Below, piece after piece: positions 50,569 through 59,832 of a stretch of DNA of 64,000 bases; positions within the stretch are counted from its first letter, which is position 1, and each line of letters starts with the position of its first letter. Under the pieces are notes generated by a model. The model was not told where the DNA came from. It searched no databases and saw nothing but the letters and a program-made list of their open reading frames with translations. The position numbers and the translations under genes were made by a program. This stretch comes from DATBQN01 sp963755825 (GTDB lineage Bacteria; Acidobacteriota; Thermoanaerobaculia; Multivoradales; UBA5704): NCBI GenBank assembly GCA_963755825.1, contig CAVWLA010000001.1, positions 1,240,001 to 1,304,000 on the forward strand, given 5' to 3'.

Positions 50569-51849
50569 ATGCCTGCCACACCTTACAGCGGACAGCGAAC
50601 CCCGTCGCCGCTGCCGCCGCGCGCCATCCTCGAAGCGCAGCTCGCCGAGGATTGGCGGCGGCTCCTCGGCCGCGCGGCGGTCGGCCGCGACGACGACTTC
50701 TTCGACCTCGGCGGCGAGTCGATGGCGGCGGTCGAGCTGCTCGCCATCCTCGAGCGCCGCCACGGCCTCCGCCTGGCGCTGGACGCCCTCCTCCCCGACC
50801 TTACTGTCGCCAGGCTCGCAGGTCTGCTGCAGCAGGCCGCAATCCTCTGTGCAGCCGCCGGCGCGCCAAGCGGTGCGGGCCGCTCGCCGCTCGCCGCCCT
50901 CCGCCCCGATGGCGACCGGCCGCCCTTCGTCTGTGTCCATCCATCAGGCGGCTCGGTCCTCTGCTACCTCGACCTCGCTCGCGGCCTGGCTGCGAACCAG
51001 CCGTTCTACGGCCTGCAGGGACCGGACCCGCGCGGCAGCGAGGAGCCCTACGAGCGCATCGAGGAGATGGCCGCCGCCTACCTTGCCGCCCTTCGCGCCG
51101 CGCTGCCGCCGCGCTCCGGGTGGGCTCGCTATCGTCTCGGCGGCTACTCCTTCGGCGGCTACGTCGCCTTCGAGATGGCGCGCCAGCTGGTCGCCGCCGG
51201 CGAGCCGCCGCCGCTCGTCGCCCTCCTCGACACCCGCGCTCCCGCCGCGCGGCGCTCGGGAGACCAGCCCGAGGGGGGCCTCGTCGCCGATCTCGCCGCC
51301 GTCCTCGAGCGCCACGAGCTGGAGGACGAGCGGCCGGCGACCGCCGAGGAGAAGCGCCTCTGGGACGACCTCGCCGCCCTCGCCGAGCGCCATCTCGGCA
51401 AGGTCTACGAGCGCTCGGCGGCGGGGAGCGATGAAGCCGAGGCCGCCCGCTCCACGGCAGCTCGACGCGACCGCCGGCCCAGCCGCATGGGGGCGATCCA
51501 GCGCTTCTTCCGCGAGTACCGCTTCCTCCCCTCCGGCGAGGAGATCGGCTATGCCGAGGTGCGCCGCTACCTGCGCTTCCTGCGCGCCAACTTCCGCAGC
51601 TCGCGCGCCTACGCGCCGGAGCCCTACGACGGCGCCGTCCTCCTCATCCAGGGCACCGACCGCCTGACCGCCGCCGAGCCGCCGCGGGAGGTGCAGGCGG
51701 CCGGCTGGTCAGCGCTCGTCCGCGGCGGCCTCGAGGTGAGGGCGGTGCCGGGCCACCACCTGGAGCTGCTGGCGGCGCCGGCCGTCGCGGCGCTGGCGGC
51801 GGAGGTGGGGAGCTGGCTGGAGGCGGGCCGGCGGAGCGAGCGGCCGTAG
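50569..51849 (+). CDS. Stand-alone carrier-thioesterase didomain protein
   Basis: A 426-residue protein. Residues ~18-95 are a peptidyl/acyl carrier with the classic DDDFFDLGGESMAAVELL (phosphopantetheine Ser51). Residues ~115-420 are a type I thioesterase: FVCVHPSGGSVLCYLDLA, nucleophile GYSFGGYVAFEMA (Ser194) and VPGHHLELL with the base near 396. It looks like the terminal module of an NRPS/PKS without the upstream domains. It would off-load a chain attached by a ligase in trans, such as that of the gene at 46815-49604. Divergent from the hydrolase gene (68-base spacer). Confidence 0.87.
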   Translation: MPATPYSGQRTPSPLPPRAILEAQLAEDWRRLLGRAAVGRDDDFFDLGGESMAAVELLAILERRHGLRLALDALLPDLTVARLAGLLQQAAILCAAAGAPSGAGRSPLAALRPDGDRPPFVCVHPSGGSVLCYLDLARGLAANQPFYGLQGPDPRGSEEPYERIEEMAAAYLAALRAALPPRSGWARYRLGGYSFGGYVAFEMARQLVAAGEPPPLVALLDTRAPAARRSGDQPEGGLVADLAAVLERHELEDERPATAEEKRLWDDLAALAERHLGKVYERSAAGSDEAEAARSTAARRDRRPSRMGAIQRFFREYRFLPSGEEIGYAEVRRYLRFLRANFRSSRAYAPEPYDGAVLLIQGTDRLTAAEPPREVQAAGWSALVRGGLEVRAVPGHHLELLAAPAVAALAAEVGSWLEAGRRSERP

Positions 51850-51946
51850 GGCTCTCGGCATCGCTCAGGCGCATCCGGACTACCGATGCCGCCCCCGAGA
51901 CCGTCCTCGACCCGGGTATGATGGTCCTCTTTCGAGGACAAACCCG

Positions 51947-52531
51947 ATGAGCAAAGGACGGCTCGAAGCCTTCAGCGACGGCGTCATCGCCATCCTCATC
52001 ACCATCATGGTGCTCGAGCTCAAGGTGCCGCGCGGCACCGACTTCGCGGCGCTCGCCGGCTTCCTGCCGGTGTTCAGCTCCTACGTTCTCAGCTTCGTCT
52101 TCCTGGGGATCTACTGGAACAACCACCACCACCTCTTCCAGGCGGTGCAGCGGGTCGACGGCCGCGTCCTCTGGGCGAACCTGCACCTGCTCTTCTGGCT
52201 GTCGCTCATCCCCTTCGCCACGGCCTGGATGGGCGAGAACCCCGCGGCGCCGGTGCCGGTCGCCGCCTACGGCGTCGACCTCTTTCTCTCCGGCGTCGCC
52301 TACTTCATCCTCGCCCGGCTGCTCGTCGCGCTCCACGGCAAGGAGTCGACCCTGGCGCTGGCGATCGGCGCCGACCGCAAGGGTCTCGCCTCGGTCTTCA
52401 TCTACGCCGCCGCCATCGGGCTCGCCTTCGTGCGGCCCGCCGCGGCCCTCGCGCTCTACGTGGTGGTCGCCGTGATGTGGCTCGTCCCCGACCGGCGGAT
52501 CGAGAGGATTCTCACCTCGACGGAGGAGTGA
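51947..52531 (+). CDS. TMEM175-family potassium channel-like protein (DUF1211)
   Basis: A 194-residue six-helix membrane protein beginning with the family filter motif RLEAFSDGVIAI in helix 1, then FLGIYWNNHHHLFQAVQRVDG. Bacterial members form tetrameric K+-permeable channels. The start follows CGAGGACAAACCC, and a TATGAT lies about 25 bases before it. The gene stands alone and is probably unrelated to the biosynthetic genes. Confidence 0.88.
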   Translation: MSKGRLEAFSDGVIAILITIMVLELKVPRGTDFAALAGFLPVFSSYVLSFVFLGIYWNNHHHLFQAVQRVDGRVLWANLHLLFWLSLIPFATAWMGENPAAPVPVAAYGVDLFLSGVAYFILARLLVALHGKESTLALAIGADRKGLASVFIYAAAIGLAFVRPAAALALYVVVAVMWLVPDRRIERILTSTEE

Positions 52532-52590
52532 GGACAGGCCGACGGTCTGAAACGAACGGATCGTCAGCCCTCAGCTGGCAGTGCGGCCAG

Positions 52591-53622
52591 CTACTTCACC
52601 GGCTGCGGTCTCGCGGGAAGGTCGGGGGCGCGCGGCGCGCTCTCCGCCGGCCACCAGGCGGCGCCCTGGGCGTGGAGCGACTGCTCGATCGCCAGGTGCC
52701 GCCGGGCGACGGCGAGCGCCGGGAAGGCCGCCTCGGCGGCGGCCTCCGGCGCCAGATCGAGGCGCCGGCCGGTGCGCACGTCGAGCGAGACGTAGCCGGC
52801 CGGACCGTCGAGGAGCAGTTTGTGGCCGTCGCGCGACCAGCCGACGGCCGTCCAGCCCTCGCCGGCGGGGAGCGGGATGCGCTTGACGTCGGCGCCCTGC
52901 TGCCAGAGCACCGCCGCGAACGACCCCTTGCGCTCTTCGAGGAAGGCGATCGACTGCTCGTCGGGCGACCAGAGGATCGGCGGCGCCATGCGGCCCGACG
53001 AGCGCTCCTCGCCGATCGCCGGATAGGCCTGGCGGCCGTCGACCTGGATCCAGCCGTGCTCGCGCTCCTTGGGCGGCGCGAAGTGGAACGTCCAGCCGAC
53101 GGCGGCCCAGCGGCCGGAATGCGCGGCGCGCGAGAAGGCGTGGCCCGGACCGCTCGCGATCACCCTGCCGCTCGCGGCGTCGATCACCTGCAGGAGGCAG
53201 AGGGTGGAGCCGACGCTGCCTTCGATCGCCAGCTCGCCGGCGCTCGGCCAGCCGAACCACTCGATCGAGCGGATCGAGCTGTCGACGGCGCCGGTCTTGC
53301 CGGAACGGGGGAGCACGAAGGTCTTCCTGGCGCCGCCGTCGGCGCTGACCAGGTGGAGGACGATGGGATCGTTGCCGTAGAAGCTGAGGCGGTCGAGGTA
53401 GGCGACGCGGTCGCCGGCCGGCGACCAGGCGACGGCTCCCGGCAGCGCCGGACCCGGCGCCACCTGGCGCACCACACCGCCGGAGTCGATCGAGATCCCC
53501 CCGCTGCGATCGACGAAGGCGAGCTTCTCCATCGCCGCCGCGGCGCCCGGCGCCGCGGGCAGGACACAGAGGAGGATGCTGCCGACGACCCGCCCGCGCG
53601 CCCTGCCGAACGATCTCTGCAT
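52591..53622 (-). CDS. Secreted WD40/TolB-like beta-propeller protein
   Basis: A 343-residue exported protein. The ATG at 53622 follows GAGGAGAGCGACC on its strand; the signal segment is VVGSILLCVLPAAPGAAAA. Repeated blade motifs (AVAWSPAGDRVAYLDRL, PILWSPDEQSIAFLEE, AVGWSRDGHKLLLDG) mark a TolB/PD40-like propeller. It is probably a periplasmic binding or scaffold protein. It is convergent with the TMEM175 gene; a short hairpin (52573-52592) overlaps the stop region. Confidence 0.75.
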   Translation of the reverse strand: MQRSFGRARGRVVGSILLCVLPAAPGAAAAMEKLAFVDRSGGISIDSGGVVRQVAPGPALPGAVAWSPAGDRVAYLDRLSFYGNDPIVLHLVSADGGARKTFVLPRSGKTGAVDSSIRSIEWFGWPSAGELAIEGSVGSTLCLLQVIDAASGRVIASGPGHAFSRAAHSGRWAAVGWTFHFAPPKEREHGWIQVDGRQAYPAIGEERSSGRMAPPILWSPDEQSIAFLEERKGSFAAVLWQQGADVKRIPLPAGEGWTAVGWSRDGHKLLLDGPAGYVSLDVRTGRRLDLAPEAAAEAAFPALAVARRHLAIEQSLHAQGAAWWPAESAPRAPDLPARPQPVK

Positions 53623-53771
53623 GGTCGCTCTCCTCGGATGCCGTAACACCGCGCGACCGGAATCGGTCGCCACGGCGTATCGCGCCTGCAGGGAGAAAGC
53701 GACCGCAGTATACGTGCCAACCGGCCGCGCGGCCGCAAATGGCGCGGTTCCCTCTCCTCGACGCGCTGAGC

Positions 53772-55100
53772 TCAGGGCCCGAGCGAGCGCGCGAAGCAGG
53801 CGAGCACGACGCCGGCGAGCTCGCTCGGCAGCCCGTGCGGGCGGTCCCAGCGCTCCAGGATGTCGGCCGAGAGCGATGGCAGGTCGACATCGGCGGCGAG
53901 CGCCGCGAACGCCGTCCAGTCCGCATCGTCCACCCCCGCCGGCCGCGGCTGGCGCACCAGCGCGAGAGCGAGGGCGAGCCGCGCCTCGTCCCGCGTGCCG
54001 ACGCACTCGAACGGCTTGCGCTCGCGGATGAGGCGGCGGAGCCAGCCGCGGATGGGCGGGCGGGCGAACAGCTCGGCGCCGAAGATCGCCCGGAGCGGCT
54101 CGGGCGGCAAGAAGGCGGCGAGGATCAGGTAGACGAAAGCGCACTTGGGGCACTCGCCGCACCAGCGCTCCTCGCGCCAGCCGACGTTGCAGCTCAAGAA
54201 CCTGCCGAAGTATTGCGGGCAGGCGGCGAAGAGGCGGGCGATCTGGATCTCGTAGAGCGGCGCCAGCAGGCTGAAGTAGCGCAAGCCGGGCACCAGGTAG
54301 CGCTCGACGTAGCGGGCGAAGGCGGTCTCCGCCGCCAGCGACTTCCCGGCCTGATGGTTGATGGCGACGCCGTCCACCACCAGGTTGCCGAAGTTCGCCG
54401 AGTGCTCGTTGGCGGTGACCACGTAGCGCATGCCGTGGACGTAGGCGGGGATGAGGGCGATGAAGCCGAGCCGCGGCGCCAGCACGTCGCGATAGCGGAA
54501 GCGGACGGTGAGCGCCGGGTCGGCCGGCCGGTGCTCGAGGTGGATCGCCCGCGGGTTGGCGGAGGCGTCGACGACGCCCGCCATCGCCGCCGCGCGCGGG
54601 CTCTGCACGGTGAGCCAGGTGAAGGGCAGGCCGATCGCCTTCAGGATCTCGCCGGCGACCGCCGAGTCCTTGCCGCCGCCGTTGAGGAGGAGCGCCTGGT
54701 CGGCGCCGGCCGCCGGGTGCAACGGCGCCGGCGCGTAGCGCGGCGCGTCCGGCGAGGCGGTCACCTGGAAGGGCTTCCTCACCGCCAGGCCGTTGCGGTA
54801 GCGCATCTCGGCCAGGCCGCGCTCGAAGGTGCGCTCGAAGTAGCGGACCGCCGGCGGCGGCAGCGCCAGCGGCTCGACGTGGAGCTGATCGAAGTCGTCG
54901 AGCGGCGCGAGATAGCGCGCGAAGGCGACGCCGGCGTGGGCGAGGAGGTTGGCGAGGCCGTCCGCCGGCGCGGCGGCGAGCGCCGCCTGCGGGATCTCGC
55001 CGAGGCCGAGCGTCACCCGCTCGACGCCGCCGTCCCAGCGGTAGGAGTAGACGACCTGCGGGTAGTCCAGCCGCCAGCTCTCGTAGACGAGGAGCTTCAC
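53772..55100 (-). CDS. MurL-like PP-loop protein (copy B)
   Basis: A 442-residue MurL-family protein that starts at GTG 55100, overlapping the stop of the upstream hydrolase gene (GTGA). Motifs: GLAEMRYRNGL at 95-105, LLLNGGGKDSAVAG at 137-150, TANEHSANFGNL, NHQAGKSLAAE, and CGECPKCAFVYLILAAFL. It shares these in the same order with copy A at 23468-24853 but differs widely elsewhere. It sits with a beta-lactamase-family hydrolase and an aminotransferase, a context compatible with D-Glu/muropeptide or amino acid-derived metabolism. Which copy is the cell-wall enzyme, if either, is unclear. Confidence 0.72.
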   Translation of the reverse strand: MKLLVYESWRLDYPQVVYSYRWDGGVERVTLGLGEIPQAALAAAPADGLANLLAHAGVAFARYLAPLDDFDQLHVEPLALPPPAVRYFERTFERGLAEMRYRNGLAVRKPFQVTASPDAPRYAPAPLHPAAGADQALLLNGGGKDSAVAGEILKAIGLPFTWLTVQSPRAAAMAGVVDASANPRAIHLEHRPADPALTVRFRYRDVLAPRLGFIALIPAYVHGMRYVVTANEHSANFGNLVVDGVAINHQAGKSLAAETAFARYVERYLVPGLRYFSLLAPLYEIQIARLFAACPQYFGRFLSCNVGWREERWCGECPKCAFVYLILAAFLPPEPLRAIFGAELFARPPIRGWLRRLIRERKPFECVGTRDEARLALALALVRQPRPAGVDDADWTAFAALAADVDLPSLSADILERWDRPHGLPSELAGVVLACFARSLGP

Positions 55101-56287
55101 GCCGGCGCCTCGCCGCGCCGCGGCCCCGGCGAGAGCGCGAGATCCGCCTCCAGGGTCAAGTCGAGATCGACATACACCGCCTCGGCGACCGCGGCCGCCA
55201 GGCGCCGGTGCTCCGCCGCGGCGGGGAGGCCGTTGATCGTCAGCGCCACGGCGAGGCCGTGCGCCGGGTCGGCGAACGACAGCGCCGAGCGCAGGCCGCC
55301 GTGCCCGAAGGCCGCCGCCGAGGCGTGGCGGCCGAAGTCGGCGGCGGCGGAGAGGCGCGCGGAGCCGGCGAGCGGCGCGTTGATCCGCAGGCCGAGCCCC
55401 CAATGGACGACCCGCCGGAGCGAGGCGTCGAAGCGGCCGCCGGGAGACTGCGGCGCGGTGAGCTCCCCTACCGTCGCCGCGGAGAGCAGGAGCGCGGTGT
55501 TCGCAGCGTTCGCGACGTTCGCCGCGTGCGGCGCCAGCAGCGTCTCGTAGAGCCGCGCCAGCTCGCGCGCCGGCCCCCAGCCGTTCTCCGCCGGCGAGAC
55601 GCGGGCGAGCCAGGCCGCCTCGTCCCACGGGAAGCGCTGCCAGCCCCGCCGATAGACCGGCGCGATCCGCGCCCGGAGCGCCGCGGCGCGCTCCGCCGAG
55701 ATGCCCACCGAGGAGCTCGCCATGCCGAGCGGCAGGAAGATCCGCTGGCGCAGATAGCGGTCGATGGCGAGGCCGCTCCGCCGCGCCACGATCTCGCCGA
55801 GGACGTACCACGACGACGCCGGGTGGTAGGCGGTCTGCGCGCCCGGCACGGCGCCGGGCTCGAGCGGCGCGCGGCAGATGCGCGCGATGTTCTCCTCCCA
55901 ACCGCGCCGCGGACCGCCGATCGCGACGGTGCGAAAGCCGCCGCCGTGAGTGAGGAGGTGGCGGATGGTGATCGCCTCCTTGCCCAGGCAGCCGAACTCG
56001 GGGATGTGGAGCGCCACCCGATCGTCGAGGTCGAGCGCCCCGGTCTCCCAGAGCTGCGCCACGGCGATCGCCGTCGCCGGCTTGGTCGCCGAGAGCCAGG
56101 GCAGCAAAAAGTCCGCCGCCATCGCCTCGCCCGGAGCGCTCTCGCCGAGCGCGAGATCGGCGACCGCGCGGCCGGCGAGCGAGGCATAGAGCTGCGCGCC
56201 GTGGAAGAGACCCTGCTCGATGGCGCGCCGCAGCCGCACGGCGGCGGTGGGGAGCGGGGAGGGAGCCGAGGGAGAGGGATCGATCAT
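55097..56287 (-). CDS. Serine beta-lactamase-family hydrolase (class C/esterase type)
   Basis: A 396-residue penicillin-binding-protein-like serine hydrolase. SxxK motif SATKPATA with preceding LPWL; second motif in the YHPASSWYVLGEIVA region (Tyr-x-x-x-Ser variant); a third, HGGLRS-like, near the C-terminus (AAFGHGGLRSALSF). No signal peptide, so a cytoplasmic esterase/transacylase or D-aminopeptidase role is more likely than penicillin resistance. It is coupled to the MurL-like gene by GTGA and lies 55 bases after the aminotransferase gene in the same leftward run. Confidence 0.82.
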   Translation of the reverse strand: MIDPSPSAPSPLPTAAVRLRRAIEQGLFHGAQLYASLAGRAVADLALGESAPGEAMAADFLLPWLSATKPATAIAVAQLWETGALDLDDRVALHIPEFGCLGKEAITIRHLLTHGGGFRTVAIGGPRRGWEENIARICRAPLEPGAVPGAQTAYHPASSWYVLGEIVARRSGLAIDRYLRQRIFLPLGMASSSVGISAERAAALRARIAPVYRRGWQRFPWDEAAWLARVSPAENGWGPARELARLYETLLAPHAANVANAANTALLLSAATVGELTAPQSPGGRFDASLRRVVHWGLGLRINAPLAGSARLSAAADFGRHASAAAFGHGGLRSALSFADPAHGLAVALTINGLPAAAEHRRLAAAVAEAVYVDLDLTLEADLALSPGPRRGEAPA

Positions 56288-56342
56288 GGCCCGGCGGCCG
56301 CTCCTCGGCGCGATCGCCGGCTCGGGCGAGCCCTCACTCGGC

Positions 56343-57518
56343 CTACCGCCCCAGCAGCTCGCGGAGCACCTCGACGCCGCGCTCGACGACCGCGGGCGGC
56401 ACGGCGCTGAAGCAGAGCCGGATGGAGGTGGGGTAGGGCCCGAAGCTGGTGCCGGGCGAGAGCAGCAGGCCGCGCGCGGCGGCGCGTTGGAGGAAGGCGG
56501 TGAGGTCGCCGTCGCCGAGCGAATCGGCGACGTCGAGGAAGAGGAAGGTGCCGCCGCGCGGCGCCGGGATGCCGAGGCGCTCGGCGGCGCGAGCGCCGGT
56601 CTCTCCATACTGCCGGCGCGCCGCCGCGGTCCACGCCTCGCCGGGCCCGGCGAGGGCGGCGAGCGCGGAGAGCTGGGCGCCGGTCGGCGCCGAGTAGACG
56701 AGCTGGGTCGCCAGCTTGAGCGCGTCGCCCATCGCCGGCAGCGGTCCCACCACCCAGCCGCAGCGGTTGCCGGCCATGCCGAACGACTTCGAAAAGGTGC
56801 GGAAGGCGAAGGTGCGCTCGGGGGCGAGCGCCCGCGCGTCGACCGCCTCGGCGCCGGGCGCATAGACGAAGTCGCGGTAGGCGTCGTCGGCGAGCACCCA
56901 CAGCCCTTCGCTCCGGCACCAGGCGACGAGCGCCTCGATCCAGCTCCGCGGCAGCACCTCGCCGGTGGGATTGTTGGGCGAGTTGAAGTAGAGCGCCACG
57001 GTGCGCTCGGTGCGGCGCGCGGCGACGGCGGCGACGGCCGCCTGCGGCGAATCGGGGACCCCGCCGTCGCCACCGCCCGCGGCGCGATGAAACGGCACGT
57101 CGACCGGCAGCCCGCCGAAGGCGCCGACGAGGCCGGCGACGAGCGGCCAGTGGGGGGCGAGGAGCAGCACCTCGTCCCCCGGCTCGACGATGGCGGCGAG
57201 GACCGCCGCGAAGGCGCCCGTGGCGCCCGCCGCCACGAGGAGGTTCTTGCGCCGGAGGGAGGTTCCGCCTGCCGCCCGCTCTTGCTCGATCAGCGCATCG
57301 ACCAGCGCCGGCAGGCCCCCCGGCGGAGCGTAGCGGTAGAGGTCGGCATTGCCTGCCGCGGCGAGGTCTTCGAGGCGGCAGCCGGCGGGCGGCAGGCGCC
57401 AGGTGTCGCCGAGGTGGAGCGGGAAGGTTTCGCCTTCTGTGGCGGTGCGCGGCGCGATCGAATAGGTGGTCGCCGGAAGGCCTTGCGCAGCGTGGCTCAG
57501 GCGAGGGTGGCGGGGCAC
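56343..57518 (-). CDS. Class I/II PLP-dependent aminotransferase
   Basis: A 391-residue fold-type I aminotransferase. Features: YRYAPPGGLPALVDAL near 70, GATGAFAAVLAAIVEPGDEV, the NSPNNPTGEVL substrate loop, LADDAYRDFVY, and the PLP-lysine motif FSKSFGMAGNRCGW. It matches the aspartate/aromatic aminotransferase subgroup. It precedes the serine hydrolase and MurL-like genes and may supply an amino acid or amino group to that unit. The start at 57518 is 214 bases from the divergent multicopper oxidase. Confidence 0.87.
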   Translation of the reverse strand: MPRHPRLSHAAQGLPATTYSIAPRTATEGETFPLHLGDTWRLPPAGCRLEDLAAAGNADLYRYAPPGGLPALVDALIEQERAAGGTSLRRKNLLVAAGATGAFAAVLAAIVEPGDEVLLLAPHWPLVAGLVGAFGGLPVDVPFHRAAGGGDGGVPDSPQAAVAAVAARRTERTVALYFNSPNNPTGEVLPRSWIEALVAWCRSEGLWVLADDAYRDFVYAPGAEAVDARALAPERTFAFRTFSKSFGMAGNRCGWVVGPLPAMGDALKLATQLVYSAPTGAQLSALAALAGPGEAWTAAARRQYGETGARAAERLGIPAPRGGTFLFLDVADSLGDGDLTAFLQRAAARGLLLSPGTSFGPYPTSIRLCFSAVPPAVVERGVEVLRELLGR

Positions 57519-57605
57519 GGCGGCGAGCGTATCACCGCGCTTTCGAGCTCCTCGGAGAGCGTCCGTTGCGAGCTCGGCGAGCGGCGAGATGGCGGCGCCG
57601 GACCG

Positions 57606-57635
57606 TTGCGCTGCCGCTCAAGGGGGGGCTAAAAT
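57606..57635 (+). promoter_or_regulatory. Candidate promoter of the multicopper oxidase
   Basis: TTGCGC (57606-57611) and TAAAAT (57630-57635) are 18 bp apart, with the start about 97 bases downstream. TAAAAT is one of few AT-rich hexamers in this region. Confidence 0.42.
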
Positions 57636-57732
57636 ACCGGCCAAACGACCCGGAAGCGCGATCACCGGAACTCGCCGCCTCGCGGCGGCAGGCCGTCGGC
57701 CGATCGCCTCACGTCCGACTGGAGGAAGAGCC

Positions 57733-59580
57733 TTGAGCATCCCCGTCCGTCGCCGACCGCCGCACTCCGCAGCTCAACCGCAGCGCCGCAGCGCACGTCC
57801 CGCCGCGCTCGCCTGCCTCCTCCTCGCCGCCGGCCTGCTGCCGCTCTCGCCGCTCGGCGCGCAGAAGTCGACCATCGTGCAGACCGGCGCCGGCCCCTGC
57901 GACCTGGCGCCGCCGCCGCCGCCCGCGCCGCGCGCCGCGAGCTTCGCCAACGTGCCGCAGGGGAACGGTAACGAGATGCTGCCGAGCGTCGAGATCGCCG
58001 AGCCGGACGCGGTGCGCATGGCGCGCCTCAAGGAGAGCGCCCTCTTCGAGCTGCCGGCCGAGAAGTGGGTCGACCCGCCGGAGATCCGCGGCGACACGCT
58101 GATCGACACCACGCTCCGTGTCGCCTACGCCGCGAACACCGTCAACGGCAAGGCGGTCAAGCTGCGCAGCTACATCAACCCGCTGGACGGCCGGCCCGCC
58201 ATCCCGTCGCCCACCTTTCGGTTCAAGAAGGACGGCGTCGAGCGCCGGCTGAAGGTGCTGGTGAAGAACGATCTGCCCTGCAACGGCCAGAGTCCCAACG
58301 ATCCCACCTGCAAGCCCGCCAAGTGCGACTTCCACGAGCACGTGCACGGCGGCGATCCGAACGATCCCAAGAACTTCCGCCTCAACGACACCAACCTCCA
58401 CGTCCACGGCCTGCACGTCTCGCCGCGGCCGCCGCAGGACGACGTGCTGCTCACCATCGAGCCCGGCTGCCAATACCAGGTCGACGTGCGCATCCCCGCC
58501 AACCACCACCCCGGCACCGACTGGTACCACCCCCATCAGCACGGCTCGACCGCCCTCCAGCTGTCGAGCGGCATGGCGGGAGCGCTGATCCTCGAAGGGG
58601 ACATCGACCGCGTGCCGGAGATCGCCGCGGCGAAGGAGCGCGTCTTCGTCTTCCAGCAGATCTCCTTCGACGCCACCACCGGCCTCAGCGAAGACTTCAA
58701 GAAGCTCGACAAGAACTGGAACGCCACCAAGCTCACCCTCATCAACGGCCAGGTGAAGCCGCAGATCGTGCTGCGCCGCGGCGAGGTCGAGCGCTGGCGC
58801 TTCATCAACAGCGGCTTCTTCGAGGTGCTGCCGGTACGGCTGTCGGGCGACGCCATGCCGAGCGCGCCGCTCCACGTCATCGCGGTCGACGGCATCACCC
58901 TGCCGCGGCGGCGGCAGGCCGAGCGGGTTGACCTCGCGCCGGGCAACCGCGCCGACGTGCTGGTGAAGCTCGACCGGCCGGGCCGCTACTACCTCTACAA
59001 GTCGGAGTCGATGCGCCAGCAGGGGGTCCTCGACGACAGCCAGATCCTCGCCCAGGTCGACGTGCTCGACGAGGCCAAGGAGATGAAGCTCCCCGACGTG
59101 CTGCCGGGCGACGCCATCAAGCCGATCGACGAGTCGCTGGCGAAGCCCCGGCCGCCGCTCTATTTCTCGGTGGCGTTCGACAGCCGGCTCGGGCGGCCGC
59201 GCTTCATCATCAACGGCCGCGACTTCGACCCCAGGCGCGTCGACCAGACGCTCAAGCTGGGCGACACCGAGGAGTGGACGGTGTTCAACTGCACCGACCA
59301 GGATCACCCCTTCCACATCCACGTCAACCCGTTCCAGGTCAGCGAGTACTCGACCCCGGACGGCAACTCGGTGCGCATCGGCGATCCCAAGCAGCGCCCA
59401 TGGCAGGACACCTTCCTCATCCCCAAGGGGCACAAGAAGGAGGGCTCGGACGTCATCACGCCCGGCTACTTCAAGCTGCTCACCCACTACGAGGACTTCG
59501 ACGGCAGCTTCGTCCTCCACTGCCACATCCTCACCCACGAGGATCAGGGGATGATGCAGCTGATCGACATCGTCAAGTGA
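57733..59580 (+). CDS. Secreted multicopper oxidase (laccase-like)
   Basis: A 615-residue three-domain copper oxidase. I take the TTG at 57733 because GGAGGAAG lies just before it and the export signal follows (AALACLLLAAGLLPLSPLGA). All four copper-ligand blocks are present: HVHG (223-226), WYHPHQHG (264-271), HPFHIHVNPF and the C-terminal HCHILTHEDQGMM from ~596. A Cys-containing insertion (CNGQSPNDPTCKPAKC) near 183-198 is unusual. It oxidises phenols, metals or similar donors while reducing O2 to water, outside the cytoplasm. A 12-bp hairpin follows the stop. Confidence 0.9.
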   Translation: MSIPVRRRPPHSAAQPQRRSARPAALACLLLAAGLLPLSPLGAQKSTIVQTGAGPCDLAPPPPPAPRAASFANVPQGNGNEMLPSVEIAEPDAVRMARLKESALFELPAEKWVDPPEIRGDTLIDTTLRVAYAANTVNGKAVKLRSYINPLDGRPAIPSPTFRFKKDGVERRLKVLVKNDLPCNGQSPNDPTCKPAKCDFHEHVHGGDPNDPKNFRLNDTNLHVHGLHVSPRPPQDDVLLTIEPGCQYQVDVRIPANHHPGTDWYHPHQHGSTALQLSSGMAGALILEGDIDRVPEIAAAKERVFVFQQISFDATTGLSEDFKKLDKNWNATKLTLINGQVKPQIVLRRGEVERWRFINSGFFEVLPVRLSGDAMPSAPLHVIAVDGITLPRRRQAERVDLAPGNRADVLVKLDRPGRYYLYKSESMRQQGVLDDSQILAQVDVLDEAKEMKLPDVLPGDAIKPIDESLAKPRPPLYFSVAFDSRLGRPRFIINGRDFDPRRVDQTLKLGDTEEWTVFNCTDQDHPFHIHVNPFQVSEYSTPDGNSVRIGDPKQRPWQDTFLIPKGHKKEGSDVITPGYFKLLTHYEDFDGSFVLHCHILTHEDQGMMQLIDIVK

Positions 59581-59588
59581 TCTCTCGC

Positions 59589-59619
59589 CCGGCGCCGCGG
59601 ACGCTGCCCGCGGCGCCGG
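59589..59619 (+). terminator. Hairpin after the multicopper oxidase, no T-run
   Basis: CCGGCGCCGCGG (59589-59600) pairs perfectly with 59608-59619 over a 7-nt loop, 9 bases after the stop. There is no poly-T. It probably marks the transcript end or blocks 3' decay. Confidence 0.6.
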
Positions 59620-59832
59620 CACAATCCATGCACTGCAGCTCGGCGGAGTCGTGCGGCCGCAGGCCGCCGACGCGGACGTCTTTGTGCCATCTTTGTGTTT
59701 CATCGCTCTCCGCTCTGCGTACGATGGCGCGGCGATGGAAACCGTTGATCCTCACTCTGCGCTTTTACATCCCTTACAGAAACGTTTCGGTGTCTTGCGG
59801 ACTCCGCCCCATCCGCGGCCTAGGCTCGACGC

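Noticed and set aside
46815..50579. A single 1254-residue ligase gene
   Set aside because: The region upstream of 49604 is the hydrolase gene read in another frame. The GTGA overlap marks the true ligase start.
55097..56287. Antibiotic-resistance beta-lactamase
   Set aside because: It has SxxK and Tyr motifs but no export signal and is closer in look to esterase/transacylase relatives; context is metabolic.
59690..59810. Small gene in the AT-richer patch after the multicopper oxidase
   Set aside because: Short frames only, no ribosome binding site, and no recognisable peptide; more likely the leader or promoter region of the next membrane gene.
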